This document shows, piece after piece, positions 38,712-49,386 of a stretch of DNA of 64,000 bases (position 1 is the stretch's first letter; the number at the start of each line of letters is the position of its first letter). Source of the stretch: Saccharomycopsis crataegensis. Its lineage: Eukaryota; Ascomycota; Saccharomycetes; Ascoideales; Saccharomycopsidaceae. The DNA lies in NCBI RefSeq assembly GCF_037102585.1, contig NW_027043819.1:2108001-2172000 (forward strand). Reading direction: 5' to 3'. Under the pieces are notes generated by a model that had not been told where the DNA came from, did no database searches, and saw only the letters and a list, made by a program, of their open reading frames with translations. The position numbers and the translations under genes were made by a program.

Positions 38712-40637
38712 TCACTCCGATAACAAACTCCATAACCCATCTTCATCTTGGAAATTATTGTCGAAAATAGTGATCAAGTAAAATTCATCATGTATGCTTT
38801 TGATCAACTTGTATGCAGTTTCGTACTTCTTGCTATCCGCATCTGTAGAATTCTTCCATTCAATCAAGTACAAATTAGCCCATTCTACTAAGATGCCAAA
38901 CGCTTCATCCTTCCATGCTCTGAAAGATTGTTCTTCAATAATTGTAGATTGCACAATTTCCTTGTTAGGGAAGACCCCCCAAGTGACAGCGGTGGAACGA
39001 TTGTCAACACTGATATTTGTCTCCACAGCAACACCCTTGGCAGCATTGCCGGCATAATAGCTGATTGTTTTGTTGCAATTGCTATCTGTATCATCAACAG
39101 ATTCATTATAATGATCAATCTTTGGCTTCAAAACCCTTTTCCAATCATTCTCCGACACAAGCAATTCAATATATGATTTCTGGTACAAATAACCATTCTT
39201 AGCACCCCATCCAAAGATACTATCGGTTGACAGACAACCATTCAATGCTGGTTGTGATGATAATGAGAACCAATTTTTGGCATTAACTTGGAATAATTCT
39301 TCCTGGATTAAAAGGGTTTCCGCACTAATTTCCAAGTCTGAAAAAGGTAAGGCTGGGATCTTTTTAGATAAATAATCAATAAACAAGTTTCCGATATCCC
39401 CAAGGTTTTGTGGCACTCCCCAAAGCTCTTTGCTTAATGGGTTCTTGACACCAAATGGGATTTTCAAAGATGGACCATACCCGTCAATTTCACCATATGC
39501 AGGCGACCTGGAATCACCAAATCTACCATTTGGAAATTCATCCCAAGTGGCCTCTTTACCAAGAGTACCGATACCTGTAGATATAGCAAGAATATCCTTT
39601 TTCGATAAATTGAAATTAGATATCTCACTGGCTGCAGAAGAAGTACTTTTGTCCTTTTCGGATGCAACAATAGCATTGGTGTCATCGGCGGCAATATGTG
39701 TATATTCTTGTAATATTGGAGATTTTTTCACCAATTTGGCAATGGAACTTTCCAAGTTCAATGAGTAAAAATGGAAACCTTTTATAGGAGAGTTGGATCT
39801 CTTATACAAATCACTAATAATTTCATCCAACACTTCTACCCCGATTTCCTTGACTTTTCTATCATCACTTTGCACTGACACTGGGAATCTGTTTAAAACA
39901 GATTTAGGAATTGTGGCATGAGAGAGCTTTGTGACTCTTTTAAATAGCTGGTAGTTGTTAATTGGAATGAGTCCGGGGATCATTGGGATATTTGCCAATG
40001 ACTCAGTTGACAAAATTTTTGACTCAAATTTCAAATATTGATCTACATCAAAAAATAATTGAGAAATAATGAAGTCGGCACCAGCTTTGACTTTCTCTTC
40101 CAAATAAGGGATATCCTTTTCAAAATCTTGGAAAGAGTTGTCTGATCCATCGACGTGACCATCAGGGTACGCAGCAACCCCGATGGAAAAGTAGTCATCG
40201 TGCTCGTGTCTAATATACCTAACCAAGTCTGCGGCATATTGGAAATCCTTATTCAAACTGCCGATGGAGTCATCTAGCACCTCAGCTCTCGGTGGATCAC
40301 CTCTTAATGCTAAAATATTACGGATTCCTGATTCCTTAGCTTTCGCTAAAGCATTATCGATAATTTCTTTGTTGGTGTTGGTGCAGGTCAAATGCAAACA
40401 GACAGTGAGGTTCAATTCCTTCTGACAGTAAGCGGCTAATTCTAAAGACTTTTCTGCGGTACTACCTCCTGCACCCCAAGTGATGCTGACGAAAAGAGGT
40501 TTCAAAACAGATAAACGTTCTATTCTCTGAAGCAAGTTAGTCAAACCGCTTTCCGTCTTTGGTGGGAAAAATTCCAAAGACACAAACCCCTCATTAGAGT
40601 TCTTAAGCTGCTTAAGCTTTTCAGCGATCTTTGACAT
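38712..40637 (-). CDS. MET12: Methylenetetrahydrofolate reductase (Met12-like)
   Basis: From ATG 40637 (MSKIAEKLKQLK) the protein has 641 residues. The N-terminal TIM-barrel catalytic domain carries SLEFFPPKTESG, ITWGAGGSTAEKSLELA, HLTCTN, NILALRGDPP, IGVAAYPDGH and ADFIISQLFFDVD. The C-terminal regulatory domain (after about 370) has WDEFPNGRFGDSRSPAYG, FGWGAKNGYLYQKSYIE and AVTWGVFPNKEIVQ. It reduces 5,10-methylene-THF to 5-methyl-THF for methionine synthesis. The FFPPKTE and GFHFYSLNLE wording fits Met12 better than Met13. A longer frame to 40673 begins with TTG and is rejected. With SHM1 in the same window, two one-carbon enzymes are present, but they are not clustered. Confidence 0.92.
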   Translation of the reverse strand: MSKIAEKLKQLKNSNEGFVSLEFFPPKTESGLTNLLQRIERLSVLKPLFVSITWGAGGSTAEKSLELAAYCQKELNLTVCLHLTCTNTNKEIIDNALAKAKESGIRNILALRGDPPRAEVLDDSIGSLNKDFQYAADLVRYIRHEHDDYFSIGVAAYPDGHVDGSDNSFQDFEKDIPYLEEKVKAGADFIISQLFFDVDQYLKFESKILSTESLANIPMIPGLIPINNYQLFKRVTKLSHATIPKSVLNRFPVSVQSDDRKVKEIGVEVLDEIISDLYKRSNSPIKGFHFYSLNLESSIAKLVKKSPILQEYTHIAADDTNAIVASEKDKSTSSAASEISNFNLSKKDILAISTGIGTLGKEATWDEFPNGRFGDSRSPAYGEIDGYGPSLKIPFGVKNPLSKELWGVPQNLGDIGNLFIDYLSKKIPALPFSDLEISAETLLIQEELFQVNAKNWFSLSSQPALNGCLSTDSIFGWGAKNGYLYQKSYIELLVSENDWKRVLKPKIDHYNESVDDTDSNCNKTISYYAGNAAKGVAVETNISVDNRSTAVTWGVFPNKEIVQSTIIEEQSFRAWKDEAFGILVEWANLYLIEWKNSTDADSKKYETAYKLIKSIHDEFYLITIFDNNFQDEDGLWSLLSE

Positions 40638-41101
40638 GGTTTGTTTTTTTATTATTAATATTTGCCTGAACAATTAATGAGCTTGCGATAACCAAGAAAA
40701 ATGCTCTGTGTGGTAACAATCGACGACTGCCATCAATAAGTAATTATTGTCAACAAGAAAAAAAAAAAAAAAAAAAAAAACGTCTTTTCTGTCTTTTTTC
40801 AGTGCCCCATCGCATGATAGATGACTAACGGGGCCCACAGAGGTGCATGGGTGTCTGGCAATCATCGGCAACACCCGGACATTGCTGGGTAATGCTAACT
40901 ACTTGCCATGTTTGACAGTTTCTGTAACGTCAGATGGTTTATCTGTAATATTAATAAATAAAGTACTTATTTACAATGTTTATTTCATTTCACAGTCAGC
41001 ACCAATTCAAGATTTCTGACGCAATTTCTAATCACTTGGCTAAATATAGTATAGAGGAGCACAGGTCGGCCACAGCAATAATTATAGTACAAAGGCAAAA
41101 C
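40638..41101. other. MET12 upstream region
   Basis: It has an A-run at 40759-40780 and C/G-rich patches near 40830-40880 that may hold regulator sites. TPC1 ends at 41102 on the same strand. No gene is seen. Confidence 0.4.
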
Positions 41102-42025
41102 TCAGGTCAAATATCTCATGAAAAACTCGTAGAACGTAAAACTGAGGGAGCTTGCTGGCCCGCTTTTGATTATGGCGATCCCACAGCCTCTGTAAAGGCC
41201 AATCAACCCCTCAGTTTGTACAATCCTGGTCCAAATCTTCCAGATGTTTTTAGAATTATAGACATCTTTCTGGGCTGCTAGATGTCGATATTCATTTTGC
41301 TTGGTTAAGCTACTACTTCCTCTGACTTGTAATCTCCTTTTCACTGAATCCAAAGGGAAAACTGCAGCTTTCGAGAAGCATCCAGCAATAAACCCACTAA
41401 TAGGAATGATCATAGAATCTTTATCATTGATTTTCTCGTACTCTTGTTGGAACTCTCGGAGTCGATTATACGTCCAAAATGATAACCCAGTAAGAATGAA
41501 CACTTGATAGATTGTCGGCTTCAAACCTTGATAAAATCCGCGCGCCGATTCTTTAGTTCTGATGTCATCAATGACTTTTAAGATGTGATTGAACCCTTTA
41601 TGCTTGTCTGCTGCTAACCTGGTTCTTAGAGTATCAAATGGGTAGCTGACTATGGTGGCAGTACAACCACTTAACCCCCCACATATGAGACTTTGGAAAT
41701 CTTTGGGAATCCCGGAGTCCTTCATCGCAGTATTCTTAACGAATGAATAGGCACTAAACTGAGTACCACCATACAATAAGTACATGATTTCCGCGGGTAA
41801 GTTCCCTTTCCAGAAGGCGAGAGCCCCTTCTTTTCTCAAAATGGATTTAATGACATTGGTGGCCGTGGTACTTTGATTGTTCTTCATGTTTCTTTCCAAC
41901 TGCAAGCGAATTTTTACCACATCAAGAGGAGATATCACAAATCTCACTGCCATTCCTGATAGCGACCCGGCTATCACGGGCTTATAGAAAAGTGAATCAC
42001 TTGTCTCCAAACTGCTTTTGCCCAT
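41102..42025 (-). CDS. TPC1: Mitochondrial thiamine pyrophosphate carrier
   Basis: The 307-residue protein has three mitochondrial carrier repeats with signature motifs SPLDVVKIRLQ, YPFDTLRTRLA and FPLDSVKRRLQ. The run WKGNLPAEIMYLLYGGTQFSAY is characteristic of Tpc1 among carriers, and the ending SFTFYEFFMRYL agrees. It imports thiamine pyrophosphate across the inner membrane in exchange for nucleotides. Length is right (yeast 314). It is divergent from ATG18. Confidence 0.93.
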   Translation of the reverse strand: MGKSSLETSDSLFYKPVIAGSLSGMAVRFVISPLDVVKIRLQLERNMKNNQSTTATNVIKSILRKEGALAFWKGNLPAEIMYLLYGGTQFSAYSFVKNTAMKDSGIPKDFQSLICGGLSGCTATIVSYPFDTLRTRLAADKHKGFNHILKVIDDIRTKESARGFYQGLKPTIYQVFILTGLSFWTYNRLREFQQEYEKINDKDSMIIPISGFIAGCFSKAAVFPLDSVKRRLQVRGSSSLTKQNEYRHLAAQKDVYNSKNIWKIWTRIVQTEGLIGLYRGCGIAIIKSGPASSLSFTFYEFFMRYLT

Positions 42026-42493
42026 TCGAATTATTGTTGGAGCATCTTAGCCATTTGTTGATTTTCAGGGAAGAAAAGATGAGAAAAAACCGTGAGTACT
42101 GAAAAATTCCGTGCAAGTAATAGCGAATGGCTTGAACTTTTTTTTTTTTTTTTTTTTTAATATTGTTATAAGATGAGAAACTATTGAATATAACCATCGA
42201 ACATGTCACTCAGTAATATTTATTCAAAATTATTACCTTTTAGAACCTTTCTGGACCTCGTTTTCTGGTGACATCTCCCATGATGACGGCGGTTCTAGTG
42301 GCAGTTTCACTCAACACGTTCACGTGCCAGAAAATGGGATTTCAGAAGAAAAAATGACTTCTCTTTGTTTTGAAAGCTCATCTTATCTGCTTCTCTAAGA
42401 CTGTATCAACTGATTTATATATGTATATCGAGGGAAACGAGGTACAGACAATCTTTATTTCTTGTTAATTTTCATTAATCATCTTCTGACAAT
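42026..42493. promoter_or_regulatory. Divergent promoter, TPC1 / ATG18
   Basis: It contains a T-run at 42139-42159 and CACGTG at 42321-42326, about 170 bp before the ATG18 start. No gene is supported. Confidence 0.4.
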
Positions 42494-44104
42494 ATGAGAA
42501 CTTCTGGAACTCCTGAATCTATCAACTTTATGAACTTCAATCAAGATGCCACTTGTATATCGGCTGGTACTTCTAATGGCTACAAAATCTTCAATTGTGA
42601 TCCATTTGGAAAATGCTATTCTCGTCATATAAGCTCTGTTGCATTGGTGGAAATGCTCTATGTGACCTCCTTGCTTGCGGTCGTGGGCATTGGCGAACAC
42701 CCGAACATGTCACCTAGAAGATTGAAGATAATCAACACAAAGAGACAATCGACGATTTGCGAGTTGACCTTCCCTACCACTATCCTTAGCGTCAAGCTCA
42801 ACAGAGAAAGAATGGTGGTAGTATTAGAACAACAGATATACATATACGATGTGTCATCAATGAAGCTATTACATACTATTGAAACGTTACCTAATCCACA
42901 TGGTTTAGTGGCATTATCACCAATAATTGAACATAACTTCTTGGCATACCCCTCACCACCAGCAAACAAAAATGGACTAAGTTTGAATACTGTTAATGAA
43001 GTAGCAGCCACCGGACTTCAACCTGCCAACTCTTCCATAACCTCAAGAGTGGGTGATGTTATAATATTTGATGCAAAATCCTTGCAGCCTTTGTGTGTCA
43101 TCGAGGCACATAAGGCAGGATTGGCAGCAATATCATTGAGTTCAGATGGTTTACTCTTGGCCTCTGCAAGTGTCAAAGGGACAATCATTAGGGTGTTCAG
43201 CGTGGAGACTGGTGAGAAATTATATCAATTCAGAAGAGGGACCTATGGTACAAAGATTTACAGTTTAAGTTTTAGTGACGATAATAATTTTTTGACTGCC
43301 AGTAGCGCGACAGAAACAGTGCATATTTTCAAATTGAGTGATGAATATCAAGTTAATAAGCTTAGTGTTTATAACGATGTGAAAAGCAGGTCAAGTAGTT
43401 TCAATTCCAAGCCACCAGGATTGCAAAACGATCAATATTCAAAATCAAAACTTAGCCAAAAAGTTAGATTCGATGAGAATAAATTGGATAGTGAAGATGA
43501 TAACGATAATGAAGATGAAGGTGGGGATGTTGAGGTTGACGACGATGATGATGATGATGATGATGAATACGAATTGCGAAATGAAGATTCCAATGAACAG
43601 GATGATGAAGTTGGACCATTGCCTTCTACACCAAAGAAATATCCAGAGATTGATTTGGTTGATGAGTCTGGGAAAAAGATTGAACCGATTATCGACCAAA
43701 CCCGAAGATCAGTCGGCAGATTAATCAGAAAATCTTCTCAGTCCTTGGGTAGAAGGGCAGCAGAAACCATGGGTATTTATTTACCAAAAAGGGTTACGTC
43801 TGTACTTAAACCAATCAGACATTTTGCGTCTTTGAAGATTCCTGCTTCAAATGGAACAAAATCCGTTGTAGCAATGAAACATTTGGATGGTAATATTTCT
43901 GACAGCTTCTTGGAGAAATTGAAATTGGCAGCCCCTAATTTGGCCCAAGACATTATTAATAATGGTATAGCTTCCAAAACAATGTTGGAGGTTATAGTTG
44001 TCACTGGGAATGGTTTATTTTTGAAATATGCTCTAGAAGGAGACAGAGGTGGTGATTGTATTTTATTGAGTCAGTATTCATTATTAGATGGGGCTGCTAA
44101 ATGA
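42494..44104 (+). CDS. ATG18: PROPPIN phosphoinositide-binding protein Atg18
   Basis: The 536-residue WD40 propeller has the FRRG phosphoinositide motif at residues 246-249 (YQFRRGTYGTKIY), SADGLLLASAS-like repeats (SSDGLLLASASVKGT) and the N-terminal INFMNFNQDATCISAGTSNG. It binds PI3P and PI(3,5)P2 and acts in autophagy and in vacuole size control. Between propeller blades 6 and 7 lies a long acidic insert (Asp run near residues 350-362, GAT repeats at 43540-43566) and a basic Ser region, longer than in minimal PROPPINs and typical of Atg18 rather than Hsv2. Atg21 is the main alternative. Confidence 0.9.
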   Translation: MRTSGTPESINFMNFNQDATCISAGTSNGYKIFNCDPFGKCYSRHISSVALVEMLYVTSLLAVVGIGEHPNMSPRRLKIINTKRQSTICELTFPTTILSVKLNRERMVVVLEQQIYIYDVSSMKLLHTIETLPNPHGLVALSPIIEHNFLAYPSPPANKNGLSLNTVNEVAATGLQPANSSITSRVGDVIIFDAKSLQPLCVIEAHKAGLAAISLSSDGLLLASASVKGTIIRVFSVETGEKLYQFRRGTYGTKIYSLSFSDDNNFLTASSATETVHIFKLSDEYQVNKLSVYNDVKSRSSSFNSKPPGLQNDQYSKSKLSQKVRFDENKLDSEDDNDNEDEGGDVEVDDDDDDDDDEYELRNEDSNEQDDEVGPLPSTPKKYPEIDLVDESGKKIEPIIDQTRRSVGRLIRKSSQSLGRRAAETMGIYLPKRVTSVLKPIRHFASLKIPASNGTKSVVAMKHLDGNISDSFLEKLKLAAPNLAQDIINNGIASKTMLEVIVVTGNGLFLKYALEGDRGGDCILLSQYSLLDGAAK

Positions 44105-44517
44105 GATGGTTTTAGACTTGATCAAAATTTGATGACAGGGGGATTTTGGATGGTTGCTAATACCCATGTGCAAAAGAATATTCGATGGCAACCCTTTTAT
44201 AATATACATCTTTGCTCCTTTTTTTGTTTATTGCCAGTAAGTATTTTTTGTTGAACAGCAGTAAAATACAGATATATAAGATAATTTTATATGTGCGCAT
44301 AGTGATTTGAAATATACCTTTATAGCGGGTCTTTCCAAAAGGGTAACTTTGACAAAGAAAAAAAAAAAAAATTTTTCTCTAATCTCATCATTAGAGTATA
44401 AATAAAAATACAAGAGAAAATAACGGTAATAATAGGGCTAAAAGATATATATCTGCTCTGGTTATAAATTCTTGAAGTCTAGCAGTTGCAGGATCCAGAA
44501 AAGAAAAAGAAAAGGAA
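44105..44517. other. ATG18 3' flank and UTP15 promoter
   Basis: AT-rich with an A-run at 44357-44371. No gene is seen. UTP15 starts 413 bp after the ATG18 stop on the same strand. Confidence 0.4.
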
Positions 44518-46020
44518 ATGTCATCTTCAAAACAAAGAATTCAGATTGTACGAAACCCAGTGCTAGCCACTAAAAAGACTCCAGAACAAAGATATTGGAG
44601 ATCGTTTGGCAATACTCAATTGGTAAAAGAACATAATGCTATCACACATATTACATTCAATCCTGCCTCACCTCATGACATTGCTGTGACTTCTTCCACA
44701 AGAATCCAAGTTTTTTCATCAAAGACCAGACAAGTGGTGAAGACTTTTTCAAGATTTAAAGAAACTGCTTACAGTGGGGAGTATAGATATGATGGTAAGC
44801 TATTGGTTGCCGGTGACTCGAGTGGGTTAGTGCAAATATTCGATGCTCAAAACCCAAGAACGTTACTTGTTTCCATACAAGCGTCATCTTATCCAACACA
44901 CGTTACCAAGTTCCATCCTCTGATTTCCACCAGTTTATTCACGGCGTCTGACGACAAGATTGGGAAGATTTACGATATTTCTCAGTCTCAGCAACCATTG
45001 CTAACATTAGGAGGGCACGAAGATTATATTAGATCCGGGACGTTCATTAAAGACCAACCTAATTTGATCGCCACTGGGTGTTATGATGGATACATACGAG
45101 TTTTCGACACAAGAATTGACAGTGCAGAGACTCCAATTTTGAAATTCAACCACGATGCCCCAGTAGAGGATATTTTGTCGATCAATGAAACCAGTATTGT
45201 CAGTGGTGGTTCCAATTATATCAAGGTTTGGGATTTGCCTAGTAATAAATTGACCAAGAAACTTTCAAATTTCTCTAAAACCGTGACTACTTTATCGATG
45301 TCTGGGGACAGAAGCTTGTTAGCTGGTTCTCTTGATGGCCATGTGAAAATATATGACACTTCTGAAGTGAACTGGCAAGTGAAGTTTGGATGGAAGTTTG
45401 GATCAGGGGTGTTGAGTTGTGGAGTGTCGCCTGATTCCAAACATTTTGTTGCCGGGTTAACTTCGGGGCTTTTGTCAATTCGTACCAAAAAAGTTGGTAA
45501 ACCCCAGCCAAAGAAAGGGGAATTGAAGCAAGAAAAGTCTAGAGCCTATGCTAAGATGCTTCGTGGGTCCGAGTACCATGGTCAATATGAGCATCGGATC
45601 ATCAACGATGGGGCAAACAATGCTAAGAAACCACAAAAGTACGAGAAATTGTTGAATAGCTTCCAATGGTCAGAGGCATTTGACATGGCGTTTCAATCGG
45701 GGATTGCCAAGGATATTACCCTTAGTATTTTGGAAGAATTGAAGAAGCTAGGGAAGATTCACATTGCGTTGAGCAAAAGAGAGGATAGATCATTGGAGCC
45801 ATTTTTGTCTTGGAGTATCAAGCATTTGGACGATATCAAGTGTTTTGATATCGTTGTTGACTACTTGATGATTGTGATTGCTGAGTACGGCAGTCTTGTG
45901 GAGAAGAGTTTGTTGATGGAGGAGTTGTTTAGTGGGTTGAAGAGAAAAGTGGATGTGGAGATTGAGAAGAGTAAGGAGGCGAACAAGATTTCGGGGATGT
46001 TACAGTTGCTTACATCGTAG
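44518..46020 (+). CDS. UTP15: U3 snoRNP / t-UTP protein Utp15
   Basis: The 500-residue protein starts with RYWRSFGNTQLVKEHNAITH, a Utp15 hallmark. A WD40 propeller follows (SRFKETAYSGEYRYDGKLLV, TASDDKIGKIYDIS, GGSNYIKVWDL), and then the Utp15 C-terminal domain from about residue 330 (YEKLLNSFQWSEAFDMAF). It belongs to the t-UTP subcomplex of the small-subunit processome and acts in the nucleolus on pre-18S rRNA and on rDNA transcription. Length agrees with the yeast protein (513). Confidence 0.94.
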   Translation: MSSSKQRIQIVRNPVLATKKTPEQRYWRSFGNTQLVKEHNAITHITFNPASPHDIAVTSSTRIQVFSSKTRQVVKTFSRFKETAYSGEYRYDGKLLVAGDSSGLVQIFDAQNPRTLLVSIQASSYPTHVTKFHPLISTSLFTASDDKIGKIYDISQSQQPLLTLGGHEDYIRSGTFIKDQPNLIATGCYDGYIRVFDTRIDSAETPILKFNHDAPVEDILSINETSIVSGGSNYIKVWDLPSNKLTKKLSNFSKTVTTLSMSGDRSLLAGSLDGHVKIYDTSEVNWQVKFGWKFGSGVLSCGVSPDSKHFVAGLTSGLLSIRTKKVGKPQPKKGELKQEKSRAYAKMLRGSEYHGQYEHRIINDGANNAKKPQKYEKLLNSFQWSEAFDMAFQSGIAKDITLSILEELKKLGKIHIALSKREDRSLEPFLSWSIKHLDDIKCFDIVVDYLMIVIAEYGSLVEKSLLMEELFSGLKRKVDVEIEKSKEANKISGMLQLLTS

Positions 46021-46475
46021 ATTGGTATAGGATTGGAATACATGAGATCAATTTTCTTAGAGGTGTTTTTGTAAATAGAGATAGATGGAGTAGATAAACG
46101 GTGTGTAGTAATAGTTACCCGAATCACCACATGACATACACGTGTCGTAAAGCAGAAAAAAAGAAAAATTCCGCGGGATCAGCGATAAAAAAAAAAAGAA
46201 ACAGCGGAAAAAAAAAAGATAAAAAAACATCACCCTACTGATCCCCCAAGGCAGAAAATCCCTTAATATTCCCATAATCGCTTTCTTATCGAGCACTTTT
46301 GCCTCATCAAAAACCGAAGAAAAAAAAAAAAAAAAAATTGACTCTTATGTCATCGGATATTCTAATTTTTTTTTTGCCATTCAGTTATATTTTATCTCAC
46401 CAGCTCTTCATCTCAACCTTTTATTAAAAGAGTCACACGCCTGTTCATATTCATACATAGTTCCCCATCGATAAC
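46021..46475. promoter_or_regulatory. GATA-factor gene promoter with several GATA elements
   Basis: CTTATC (GATAAG on the other strand) lies at 46285-46290, GATAAA near 46184 and near 46218, and GATAAC just before the start codon (46470). Yeast GATA-factor genes of the DAL80/GZF3 type are cross-regulated through such sites. A-runs and T-runs fill the rest. Confidence 0.45.
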
Positions 46476-48626
46476 ATGACAAACCAGGCTTCGGCTTCTC
46501 CTTCTCCAAGGCCTCTTTCTTCTTCGGCCTCTCCGGGCGCTGATACTGCTCCCCAACCTGTGACCGCGTATCCTAATGGTGGTAATCGCCATCTTCTTGT
46601 CAATAACATAGCCTTTACTCACTCCCCTTCATACCCATCTTCTGACCCTCGTGGTGATCTCACTCCCAAGAAAATTCACACACAGAAAGAAAGTCTGGAC
46701 ACCAAAAAACTTTCTCTTCAGGCATCTTCCATGAAACAATCTGTATCACCAAACACCAATAATAACCATAACCCCGCTCCAGCCAGCACCTCTGCTGCGT
46801 CCAACAATCACAGTAGCAACTCTCCAGTTTGCAGTAATTGTAAAACTTCAAATACCCCTCTTTGGAGAAGAGACGACGCTGGGCACGTTCTTTGTAACGC
46901 ATGTGGTTTATTTTTAAAACTACATGGGAAACCCAGACCTATATCCCTAAAGACAGATGTCATCAAATCAAGAAACAGAATAAAAAATTTCAACGGTAAC
47001 GGGACCTCTGCAGGAAAAGATAGTAAGGGCAAAAAGATAACTCCGAGAAACAAAAAAAATAAGTCGGAGACTAGGAAAGCTGATAATCCCTCCCCACTGT
47101 CCAATACTGACAGTGACAAGTCAGAGTTTTCGAAAAGCGAAAACTTGATTCCTTTACTACCTCGCATTAATGGAGTGTCCCCGAACCTTCAAGCTACCTC
47201 TCCATACCCTTCGCCTCATTTCACTTTTACCTCTGGTCATCCTTATCAACCAGGAAACTCTTCTGCTAATAGTGGCAATGGAAACTGGAATCAAGTTACT
47301 CACCCCCTCAACTACCCAAGCACAGCGCCAATGAAGTACCAAACAAATCTCCACACCATAACATCACCTTTGTTATTAGCAACTACCCCTGCTGCAGCTC
47401 GTCATCCCCCTAATCATGTCGCCACTAGTGTTGAACATAATGTCGCAGGTGTTTTGGAAAGTATGGCCAACAGCTCTGGTGGAGCTAACCATCACCAGCA
47501 TCATCATCATCTCCATCTCCCGCCTCCGCTTTCTCACCATCATCATTCTCGTCATAACCATGCTTCCTACAAGGGAAAAAATGGCATCTCAAATTTTTCT
47601 TTGAGTACCCCGTCTGATAAGAACAGATTTTCCGGTAACCAATTACCAGGGCTCCGCCATCTTCTGCCAATCTCTTCAGTGTTGAAAGAAAATTCAAGAG
47701 CTCCTCATAATCCTTCATCTATTCTTGACTCCGCTGAACCTGTGGAAAAACTACGAGTACCTAATATTTCTAATGAGAGTCCAATATTAAATGAACTAAA
47801 CCGTTTACCAAGTGGCGCCCATGGTCAGCATACAACCTTGCCTCCATTAAATTCTAAACCGGGAAGCGATGCTACTCTTTTCAAATCACCTGGTCTTTTG
47901 TTTTCTGAAGCCAATACTTCTGTTACTAGTTTATCGCTAAACAAGTCGGCGCTCACCTCTCCTACTCTTCCGCCATTAGGTCATTCAAACTTAACACCAC
48001 CTCAGAATGCCAATACTCCTAATTTGGGCGCTTTGACCCCTGAAATATCGCAGATCAAAACTCGCAATTCAGAATTGGAGTTGGTGAATGAGTTATACAA
48101 AAAGCGTATCTTGGAATTGGAGGCAAACGAAGCTGGTGCCAAGGAGAAGGCTGATAACAACGAGAAACTGCAACAATTGGAGGCACTCAATTTCCGTTTA
48201 AAGTTTACATTAAATAGGGTTTTAAAACTTCTCATCAGTGAAAAATCAGACCCTAGTATTGCAACTTCCAAAGAATTTTGTGTCGAACGTGATGAAGTCA
48301 TTGAAGAAATTGAGCGCGAAATTATTAATCCTAATGTTAAAATTGGAAGTACATCAATTCTCAATACGCATAGCGCTCACGCGTCTAAAGCGCCTGGCCC
48401 TAACGATTACAAACCTTCGAATGAGCCTGTTAGTACTACTACTACTGTGCAAGAGGAAACACAAACTCATTCTATTGAAAAAGCTGGCTCAACGATTATG
48501 GAGAAATCTCTCGAGACCACATCTTCACAGCCGAGCGAAAGTAACTCTAAAGTGAGGGTAGCAGATACTAAAGACACAAGTGATGAATCTTTGAGAGATG
48601 TCAAAAGATTAAAAGTAGAAAACTGA
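46476..48626 (+). CDS. GZF3: GATA zinc-finger regulator with C-terminal coiled coil (Gzf3/Dal80-like)
   Basis: The 716-residue protein has a single GATA finger beginning at Cys119 ([20 protein letters not shown], then [17 protein letters not shown]) and a basic tail. A long Ser/Asn/His-rich middle follows (His-rich near residues 342-357). Near residues 530-590 a coiled coil contains leucine heptads ([37 protein letters not shown]). Finger plus C-terminal zipper is the layout of the GATA repressors Gzf3 and Dal80 and filamentous AreB, which dimerise and damp nitrogen-regulated genes. The activators Gln3 and Gat1 lack such a zipper. It is 6-15 kb from the permease and dioxygenase genes that carry GATA-type elements. 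Confidence 0.85.
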   Translation: MTNQASASPSPRPLSSSASPGADTAPQPVTAYPNGGNRHLLVNNIAFTHSPSYPSSDPRGDLTPKKIHTQKESLDTKKLSLQASSMKQSVSPNTNNNHNPAPASTSAASNNHSSNSPVCSNCKTSNTPLWRRDDAGHVLCNACGLFLKLHGKPRPISLKTDVIKSRNRIKNFNGNGTSAGKDSKGKKITPRNKKNKSETRKADNPSPLSNTDSDKSEFSKSENLIPLLPRINGVSPNLQATSPYPSPHFTFTSGHPYQPGNSSANSGNGNWNQVTHPLNYPSTAPMKYQTNLHTITSPLLLATTPAAARHPPNHVATSVEHNVAGVLESMANSSGGANHHQHHHHLHLPPPLSHHHHSRHNHASYKGKNGISNFSLSTPSDKNRFSGNQLPGLRHLLPISSVLKENSRAPHNPSSILDSAEPVEKLRVPNISNESPILNELNRLPSGAHGQHTTLPPLNSKPGSDATLFKSPGLLFSEANTSVTSLSLNKSALTSPTLPPLGHSNLTPPQNANTPNLGALTPEISQIKTRNSELELVNELYKKRILELEANEAGAKEKADNNEKLQQLEALNFRLKFTLNRVLKLLISEKSDPSIATSKEFCVERDEVIEEIEREIINPNVKIGSTSILNTHSAHASKAPGPNDYKPSNEPVSTTTTVQEETQTHSIEKAGSTIMEKSLETTSSQPSESNSKVRVADTKDTSDESLRDVKRLKVEN

Positions 48627-49149
48627 ATGTATCTTTAGATAGAGCATTACATAATTATACGGAAAGAATAAATTGAAAAATTATCTTTTTCTGGGAAAGA
48701 GAAAATGATTTAAAACTTATTGGTATAATATGTGTTATTACTCGCTTTAATGATTATGGGTATTAATGTTGCACTTATTGTGTTTTATTGTAAAACAATA
48801 TGTTCTCTTTCTAGTATTTATTTGCACTCTTTTCTCCAAATATGATATTCTTCCTTTCACTTTCAACATCCTGATAAATCTTTGTGGGGAAAGAAAGAAA
48901 GACTAGCTCGCTTCAGAACTGATTTCAAATTTTATTCTGTATATTTTGATCTTCATCCTTTCAATTGTCTAATTGCTCTATGGTTTTGTGCTCCTTGATT
49001 AATTATTTTTCTTTTCGTTTCTTTTTCTTGTTTCTGTGTATAAATATAATCCTTTAAAGTAGATATATCTGATGAAATCTCGTAAGATTTTTGGTTATAC
49101 GTGGTTGTGACTGACTGATGAGGGAGAAAAAAACGAAAAAAAAATATTT
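48627..49149. other. Intergenic between the GATA-factor gene and the tRNA genes
   Basis: 3' flank of the GATA-factor gene and the region downstream of the tRNA genes. The stretch next to the tRNAs (49121-49149) is A-rich on the plus strand; on the tRNA strand this gives T-runs fitting RNA polymerase III termination. The frame at 48953-49219 overlaps the tRNA and is rejected. Confidence 0.5.
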
Positions 49150-49263
49150 GGGCCGAGCAGGGAATTGAACCCTGGACCTCTCGCATACTTGTGTATATAG
49201 TACTCGAGTTGAAACTCAAGATCGCTACCCAAAGCGAGAATCATACCACTAGACCACGCGGCC
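49150..49263 (-). tRNA. tRNA-Pro(TGG) with 42-bp intron
   Basis: The minus strand gives GGCCGCG (acceptor 5'), TGGTCTAGTGG (A box), the anticodon arm CTCGC TT TGG G, an intron, T GCGAG, and GGTTCAATTCC (B box) with CTCGGCC and C73. The mature tRNA would be 72 nt. The intron follows position 37, as in yeast tRNA-Pro(UGG), and starts TAGCGATCTTGAG. The pyrimidine mismatch at pair 6-67 also occurs in the yeast homologue. C73 fits proline identity. Confidence 0.95.
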
Positions 49264-49274
49264 TCAAATAATAA

Positions 49275-49386
49275 GGGCCGAGCAGGGAATTGAACCCTGG
49301 ACCTCTCGCATGCTTGTGATGTTGTTCATGAGTTGTGCTCAAGATCGCTACCCAAAGCGAGAATCATACCACTAGACCACGCGGCC
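49275..49386 (-). tRNA. tRNA-Pro(TGG) with 40-bp intron, second copy
   Basis: The mature sequence is identical to the neighbour copy as far as I can read it. The intron is 40 bp; its first 13 bases are identical to the other intron and its middle has diverged. Only 11 bp separate the two genes, on the same strand, so they may be read as one transcript or kept alike by gene conversion. Confidence 0.95.

Noticed and set aside
48953-49219. 88-codon minus-strand frame overlapping the first tRNA gene
   Set aside because: It runs through the tRNA sequence and has no protein likeness.
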